This document shows positions 26,569 through 31,630 of a stretch of DNA of 31,630 bases, piece by piece; position 1 is the stretch's first letter, and every line of letters starts with the position of its first letter. A program made the translations under genes and the position numbers. Location of the stretch: the NCBI GenBank assembly GCA_009731375.1, contig BJOX01000014.1, positions 950,986 through 982,615 on the forward strand, written 5' to 3'. The notes below the pieces were generated by a model that saw nothing but the letters and a program-made list of their open reading frames with translations, searched no databases and was not told the origin of the DNA. Origin of the DNA: Paulinella micropora (taxonomy: Eukaryota; Cercozoa; Imbricatea; Euglyphida).

Positions 26569-26774
26569 AGGTCAACCGCATAGCCTATGACAGGGAAAGA
26601 ATGGTAAAAACATCCACCGCTGGCCAATCGATAAATAACAACCTCCTCCTGGTAGACTTGAACCACCTAGATCTCTCTGCTTACTTCTCACCTATTTACA
26701 CGATTAACAGCACACCGATCTCCTTCTACTACACAAAGGGCCCACGGTCAACGACGGCCACTGGATGGCAGTAA
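26535..26774 (+). pseudogene. USP-like domain, middle part in a second frame
   Basis: An open frame ending TAA at 26774. It carries LLHPPDFLNIEVNRIAYD and LDLSAYFSP, which fit the USP segment that follows the zinc finger. The catalytic His is not in this frame; it lies in the third frame just at the end (GHWMAVI, His at 26759-26761). No start of its own is likely. Confidence 0.55.
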
Positions 26775-27688
26775 TAAGGGACCCCCATCATGGTTGGAGA
26801 CTCCACGACGACAGTCGATGCCTCATCTTGGACCATTGGCGGGACCAAGACCTCACAGCAGTATTTAAGAGAGTCATCCTGCCTGACGATCCTCCTAACT
26901 CAGCACTCCAGACAGTACCTACGGAACTCTTACACCTCAATATTTACGAAACCATCACGGCAGTGCTATACCAACGGGTTGACCTGGGGGCGGAGACCCC
27001 TACAGGGCACTCCACACAACCCCTCCCGTCACACTCTCCATTCTTCCTCCCAACCATACCGCGTCACTCCCACATCCCAGAGGCGCCCCAGGCATATCCA
27101 CAGTGGATGCGAGGTCCACCTATTACCCTGCGTGCACCTGACGTTCCTGACGTCGTCATGACTCTCCAAGCATCAAGGAAGCGAAAGCCCACCGAGACAG
27201 GGAGCCCTGACAGATCCACACCTGCGTTCTGGGAAAAACTATGCAGGGGAATCCTCAGAGATATGGAAAAAACACCCATAGGTCAGGCAACGGTGAAATT
27301 TATGACGCGGTCCCACCTACTGGCACAGGCACCGGACAGCAACGGCATTCTACGATATGACTTCGGTGGGAAGTCACTCCGCCCGGTGCTAGTCCCCTCC
27401 CTAACCCAGGAAGTGTGGGACCTACGCTATAAAACATGGGTCCCGATAACAGGAGCCCTGATCACAGTTTATAATAACAACCCACAGGAAGAGACGGTAC
27501 TCGGCTTCCACCGAGACGACGAACGATTCATGTCCCACGACGAGGTGATCAACCTCAGCTTCGGACCAACCGCGGAGCTCCGGATTATGCCGTATGGCCA
27601 GCAAGCGCGCGCCAAACTAGATGGACAAGCCCTCATCCTCAACAATGGCACTTTCCACACCTTCAACAGGTTCAACTCCACAAAGTGA
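26741..27688 (+). CDS. USP His box followed by AlkB-like 2OG-Fe(II) dioxygenase
   Basis: This frame enters with GPTVNDGHWMAVI, the USP His box, and GWRLHDDS, the usual acidic end of the USP core. About 160 residues of low-similarity linker follow. Counted from ATG 26765, the dioxygenase spans about 190-307: GFHRDDER has the iron ligands H249 and D251, and INLSFG follows, with the second His at 298 in FHTFNRF and a candidate 2-oxoglutarate Arg at 302. This matches AlkB-family enzymes, especially the compact ones of plant RNA viruses, which remove methyl groups from RNA or DNA bases. The ORF ends TGA, two bases before the next ATG. Confidence 0.7.
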   Translation, partial: PTVNDGHWMAVIRDPHHGWRLHDDSRCLILDHWRDQDLTAVFKRVILPDDPPNSALQTVPTELLHLNIYETITAVLYQRVDLGAETPTGHSTQPLPSHSPFFLPTIPRHSHIPEAPQAYPQWMRGPPITLRAPDVPDVVMTLQASRKRKPTETGSPDRSTPAFWEKLCRGILRDMEKTPIGQATVKFMTRSHLLAQAPDSNGILRYDFGGKSLRPVLVPSLTQEVWDLRYKTWVPITGALITVYNNNPQEETVLGFHRDDERFMSHDEVINLSFGPTAELRIMPYGQQARAKLDGQALILNNGTFHTFNRFNSTK

Positions 27689-27693
27689 GCATG
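27685..27693 (+). promoter_or_regulatory. Stop/start overlap region TGAGCATG
   Basis: The AlkB-like ORF stops at TGA 27686-27688 and the next long ORF has its ATG at 27691. The frames differ. The downstream frame also stays open for at least 80 bases upstream, so either reinitiation after termination or a frameshift could express the second protein. Confidence 0.5.
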
Positions 27694-30600
27694 CCTCCTA
27701 ACCGTCCAAATGACCCGACCCGCCGTATAAGCATCTCATTTAGAGTCTTCACCACCTGGGCGGAGATACCCCCGCCCCTCCGCCCCCGGATCGCACAGGG
27801 CAACACAAACCTTCAACAAACACTAGCAGCCTGGAAAGCAAAGAACCAGGCCGATGAGCCACAAAGCGATTCAACTGGTTACGGGATAGAACCACTTCTT
27901 GCCGCACGATTCCACGATATCCAGGGGATCATCGACCTAACTCTGGAATACATTGGCCTCCACACCCCGCAGAACGGTAGGATTCTGACAGTCACGCAGA
28001 CCGACCACATCGACGAGGGAAAACCCCTAACACCCCCATGGCACCCCCGAACTATCGCCTTAATCCAGCGGGACGAAGAGGTACGGCAGGCCATCATGAC
28101 GAACACCCTCATGCATCTTCGGGGCATACACAGTACTATGATTTTTCAGGAAATAGTACGGTTCAAACAATCCGACAGACACCATTTCTGTGTCCTACTA
28201 TACCGCCCAGAGGTCCCCATTCACGCAGACCTCAGTACTAGTATGATATGCCCCCCGGACTCAAAATGGGCAGCTCCGACTGCCATACTCTTCAACCAAG
28301 CAAAGATCCGCCAACAAGTCCTTACCACGACGAAAGACGGCATGTTCTGGGGACCAAGTACGCGATCGGCAGCACAACAAGCCGCCAACCTGCGCCTCTT
28401 TCACAGGACCCAGGCCAGCGAGGAATGTCCAGGGACATACCCTAGATACCACATCGCATCGATCAAGACTGCCCGACAATCATGGTTCCTCCTCATCGAC
28501 CCCCAGTGGACAAATGGATTCCTTGACCATGTCTCCGCTATGGAACGGAAAATCTTAGGAGGAAGCATCGACCAAGTCGCGCCAGAATACCGAAGAGTAG
28601 TAGCCCAACGCCGGACACCCGATCGACCACCCATAGGATTCGACTACCGAGGTGATTTCCAATGGCTGAATCAGGGGTTCTGGCACTGTGGTATGATTAC
28701 ACAGATTGCCCACTACCCCGAATACCGCCCAGAAGATCCATCAGATGACTACCCCACATATTGGGTTACTTTTTACTCAAGAAAGGGGGCGGTGCGGTGT
28801 AGCCGGGTTGGGGAAGTACCTGACCCCGCAGTACAAGGAGGCCGCCTGGTCATCCCCCAGGGACCCAAACCATTCCCCAAAGTCCCCATGCACCCGGACC
28901 TAGGCAAACAACCCCAAGCAGCTCCAAACCCTCGACCAGATCCGGCAACGACCAAGGGAAATGACCCCTCTCCACCGGAAATACCGGAGGCCACAGCTTC
29001 TCTGAAGGAACCAACAACGTCTCAAAACCAGAACCTACCTCAACCGGAAATTCCGCCGGCCAAGGGCATCGAGGCCCCAGCCACACCACCATCCACCCAC
29101 CCATCTCTCCCCACAGGCTCCCTAAGAAAAACCACCTCTCCGGCTCAGCCATCGGCCCCGCATATCTTCGAGGGAGTCACTCGCAAAAGCCGCAGCAAGT
29201 CTCCGCCGACAGCGAGAGCTGACTCGGACGACGAGATCGATCTTGAACATCTCATCAACGACGAAGCTGAGGGCTGGCGCCTTGAGCAGGAGGAAAAACG
29301 TCAGCAATCCCGGAACACTCCGCCGCCCCCCACAACCCCCACACCAGACAAGTGCAAAGAGCAACAGACAAGGGCCTCAGTGGACACCCCCCCAGGAATG
29401 AGCAACCAGGCCCCCCCTCTACCGATATCGACAACCTCACAAGTGGACCAGATCAATGGGGGCGGGTCCTCCCCCCCTACACGGCCAGGGACCCAAATAA
29501 CACCGACACACCAAACCCAGAATACCTCATCCCCCCTCGGCGACCAAGGGGACGAACGCCCACCCCATCCTGATGCTACTTCATCGGCAGGAGCCCCTCG
29601 GGATAAACAACCTCCGATCCGCCTGACATTAACCAGAACTCAACGAGACACGGGAGAAACCAAGATGTCCCAGGAAGATTCAAAAAACCCACTGGGATCA
29701 GGGACAAGTCACCCACCTCCCCAACACGCTCCCCCTCCCGGCCGCACCTATAACCCCATCCCGGAGATCGGAAGCAAGATCACACAGATCCTAAAACTCA
29801 GGGCAGACTTCGGGGAGCACCGCCAATGCCTACTNNNNNNNNNNTCCTACTTACTAATCATATCCTCTCACCCTCCGGGCCCCCAAGACATAAGTAGACA
29901 GATCACGAGGTTTCTGAGACAACGATCATACTACAAGCACGTGCTGAGCCCCCTGCTCCTTACAAGCCCCAGGAGGCAATGGACCCTGCTCATCCTCTCC
30001 AAGACCCTCAAACGAGAGCTAGTAGGAACCACATTTGGTCAGACACCCAGCCTCAGGTCCGTGCCGAGCAGGAACAACCCCCTCATAATTTGGCTCCACC
30101 CGAACACATACCAGTTACAGGGACCCACCCTGCCTATACAGCAGGAAGTCAAGGACTGGATATCTGCGCTCGGCACAGCTGAAGTCATTCACAAGAAGGT
30201 AGAGCTAGGCGTCGTAGCAGGTCCGCTCAACCACACAGCCGGCACGGAAGAGGACACCATCGAATTGCACGTCAAAACCTTCCTTTCCTCCCCAAGCGGT
30301 TACCAAGCATGGATACAACCCAGGGACCGGGCGACACCTAATCCCCCCCAAAACCCAACTGCACAGGGAACCCGCCCTCCCACAGACCGCCCAGCATGCC
30401 AGTTGACCACGGGTGGGCACGCCGGGGATACGGATAGGAAACGCTCAGATACATCGAGACAGGGAGCCTCGACTACCACATCCGCAGGCCCCGCTCGAGG
30501 GATCCTTCCCATCACTGGAATGCCAGGAGAGACCGGAAAGATCTCCCCTTCTGCTCGGACCGAACCCCAGGATGCCCTGAACAACGAACGACCACAGCCA

Positions 30601-30939
30601 GCACGGAATCGTGCAGGCATGCTGACTTTATCCACCATGAGGACAGGGAGGGAGGATCCAAACCCTTGCGAACCGCCACCGAAAAAGAAGCAGGCGATCA
30701 TTAGGAGAGCTAATAAGACACTCCTTCCATCACCGCTCACCTCATCCTCACCCCACCCCTCTACGCTACTCCCTCAGGGGATGCCAGCCCCGGATCATTT
30801 TATATTCGGATCCGGGGAGACCCCACACCCCCTGTCGCAAACCGATCTCCCCCGACCATCGCTCCCCGTCCAGCAGCTCCTGGGCGAATTCACCCATCAG
30901 CACACTTCTCCAAAACCCCTTGATCCAACTGGGATATGA
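27691..30939 (+). CDS. Long proline-rich protein of the element, no family recognised
   Basis: About 1,082 residues, interrupted by a 10-N gap at 29835-29844 (residues about 715-718). Residues 1-400 look globular, with a hydrophobic/aromatic segment HHFCVLLYRPEVPIHADL and several Trp. Residues 400-700 are Pro/Ser/Thr-rich and probably disordered, with an acidic patch ADSDDEIDLEHLIND. Residues 715-880 look globular again, and the end is again Pro-rich and basic. No reverse transcriptase, polymerase or helicase motif was seen. It could be an ORF1-like structural or RNA-binding protein whose partner enzymes lie beyond the window. Function unknown. Confidence 0.55.
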   Translation: MPPNRPNDPTRRISISFRVFTTWAEIPPPLRPRIAQGNTNLQQTLAAWKAKNQADEPQSDSTGYGIEPLLAARFHDIQGIIDLTLEYIGLHTPQNGRILTVTQTDHIDEGKPLTPPWHPRTIALIQRDEEVRQAIMTNTLMHLRGIHSTMIFQEIVRFKQSDRHHFCVLLYRPEVPIHADLSTSMICPPDSKWAAPTAILFNQAKIRQQVLTTTKDGMFWGPSTRSAAQQAANLRLFHRTQASEECPGTYPRYHIASIKTARQSWFLLIDPQWTNGFLDHVSAMERKILGGSIDQVAPEYRRVVAQRRTPDRPPIGFDYRGDFQWLNQGFWHCGMITQIAHYPEYRPEDPSDDYPTYWVTFYSRKGAVRCSRVGEVPDPAVQGGRLVIPQGPKPFPKVPMHPDLGKQPQAAPNPRPDPATTKGNDPSPPEIPEATASLKEPTTSQNQNLPQPEIPPAKGIEAPATPPSTHPSLPTGSLRKTTSPAQPSAPHIFEGVTRKSRSKSPPTARADSDDEIDLEHLINDEAEGWRLEQEEKRQQSRNTPPPPTTPTPDKCKEQQTRASVDTPPGMSNQAPPLPISTTSQVDQINGGGSSPPTRPGTQITPTHQTQNTSSPLGDQGDERPPHPDATSSAGAPRDKQPPIRLTLTRTQRDTGETKMSQEDSKNPLGSGTSHPPPQHAPPPGRTYNPIPEIGSKITQILKLRADFGEHRQCLXXXXSYLLIISSHPPGPQDISRQITRFLRQRSYYKHVLSPLLLTSPRRQWTLLILSKTLKRELVGTTFGQTPSLRSVPSRNNPLIIWLHPNTYQLQGPTLPIQQEVKDWISALGTAEVIHKKVELGVVAGPLNHTAGTEEDTIELHVKTFLSSPSGYQAWIQPRDRATPNPPQNPTAQGTRPPTDRPACQLTTGGHAGDTDRKRSDTSRQGASTTTSAGPARGILPITGMPGETGKISPSARTEPQDALNNERPQPARNRAGMLTLSTMRTGREDPNPCEPPPKKKQAIIRRANKTLLPSPLTSSSPHPSTLLPQGMPAPDHFIFGSGETPHPLSQTDLPRPSLPVQQLLGEFTHQHTSPKPLDPTGI

Positions 30940-31630
30940 CCAGATTTCCCAAATTAAAACCATAGCAGCGGCATCTGCCAAGGCCAACACTGTAGGCACC
31001 CCATCGTGGGAACGGAACATCTGGGCGACCCAGCAAGATTGGAAAACCCTCCTGGTGCTTCCGGACAACCTCCCCGGTGCACAATGGCCGCCCACGCCAC
31101 CACTACACCTACAATGGGCGGCCAAGATTATCTGGGCGGCGCTGACCGTCCCTCCCACAACCACGACTATCCCGGCCTTGCAAGAGGCCCCACCACCTAT
31201 ACAGCGTCCACCTGCTCCACGACAAGCTTCCAACCCGGTCACACCCATACCTGTCCAACACACTAAACGAGCCATGAAGCGGTACCGGCAACGCATGAAG
31301 ATGAAAGCTAAACGTGCCAAGCTCACCCACGCCGTGGAGGTACCCCCAACCACAGGCCCGGCGAAAGGGGAGCAACCCCCACCAACTAAACCGAAACAAC
31401 CACCACATCCTACACCATCCCCCGCTTCACTGACACTCCAACAGGGGAAACAGAAAAACCCACAGGCACCCCCAAGACAGATAGCGCTCACAGCGGCCAA
31501 ACCACAAAAGCCGACACAGACTCCGAGAACAGCGAAGTCCAAGGCTCCTTCGAACACTAAGAAGGGACCCCCGCCCAAGGCCGTGGTAAAATCTGAACCA
31601 GCTACCCAACTGAAGACCCACCGCCAGGCA
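30940..31630 (+). CDS. Continuation of the long protein in another frame, runs off the window
   Basis: A frame open from before 30895 to the window end reads LIQLGYDQISQIK and later a Trp-rich part (WAAKIIWAALT), then a strongly basic stretch (KRAMKRYRQRMKMKAKRAK) and a Pro/Lys tail. There is no stop to 31630. It has the same composition as the preceding ORF, so a frameshift near 30860-30940 or a second gene are both possible. The basic stretch suggests a nuclear-localisation or nucleic-acid-binding role. Confidence 0.45.

Noticed and set aside
30766-31578. Minus-strand ORF of 270 residues rich in Gly, Cys and Val
   Set aside because: Shadow of the Pro-rich plus-strand frame; composition is the complement of C-rich codons and no motif is present.

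Overview
This window is eukaryotic genomic DNA from a repeat-dense genome. The supporting signs are a spliced nuclear gene, long microsatellites, a candidate tRNA-derived SINE, and several nested or adjoining mobile elements. I cannot name the species. A PEX22-like peroxin gene, an algal/protist-style mix of Ty3 and Copia elements, and an endogenous polinton-like or virophage-like DNA virus would suit an alga, another protist or an invertebrate. Three of the four 10-N gaps have the same short sequence on both sides, so they are probably overlaps of contig ends rather than true gaps.

Layout. (1) 1-2,050: microsatellites (ATT, TATG/TACA, GT/AG, ATC, ACAG) around a candidate SINE. (2) 2,457-3,300, plus strand: a likely host gene resembling PEX22, with at least one intron. 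(3) 3,301-4,574: non-coding. (4) 4,575-15,261, minus strand: a nearly complete Ty3/gypsy-type LTR retrotransposon with two LTRs of about 245 bp, a primer-binding site, a polypurine tract, a large gag and a large pol. Pol lies in the same frame as gag, separated by a single UGA. (5) 15,262-15,960: non-coding, with a minisatellite of about 40 bp period. (6) 16,033-18,716, plus strand: a decayed Copia integrase/RT/RNase H remnant broken by at least five frame changes. (7) About 18,716-24,416: a visibly AT-rich block with virus-type genes (major capsid-like fragment, penton-like minor capsid protein, adenovirus-type cysteine protease, FtsK/HerA-type packaging ATPase, small basic protein, membrane protein) and one divergent secreted Cys-rich ORF. 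Most of the larger genes are split between frames, often at A-runs. (8) About 24,480-31,630, plus strand: a C-rich element, not identified, that runs off the window. It encodes a USP-like deubiquitinase, an AlkB-like 2OG-Fe(II) dioxygenase, and a long proline-rich protein.

How the parts work together. In the Ty3 element, gag and gag-pol are probably made from one RNA, with pol reached by UGA readthrough. The viral block holds most of a capsid assembly and packaging module (capsid, penton, protease, ATPase) but shows no polymerase or integrase here. The most unusual segment is the right-hand element, which pairs deubiquitination with nucleic-acid demethylation. RNA viruses are known to carry such functions; the pairing is uncommon in transposable elements as far as I know.
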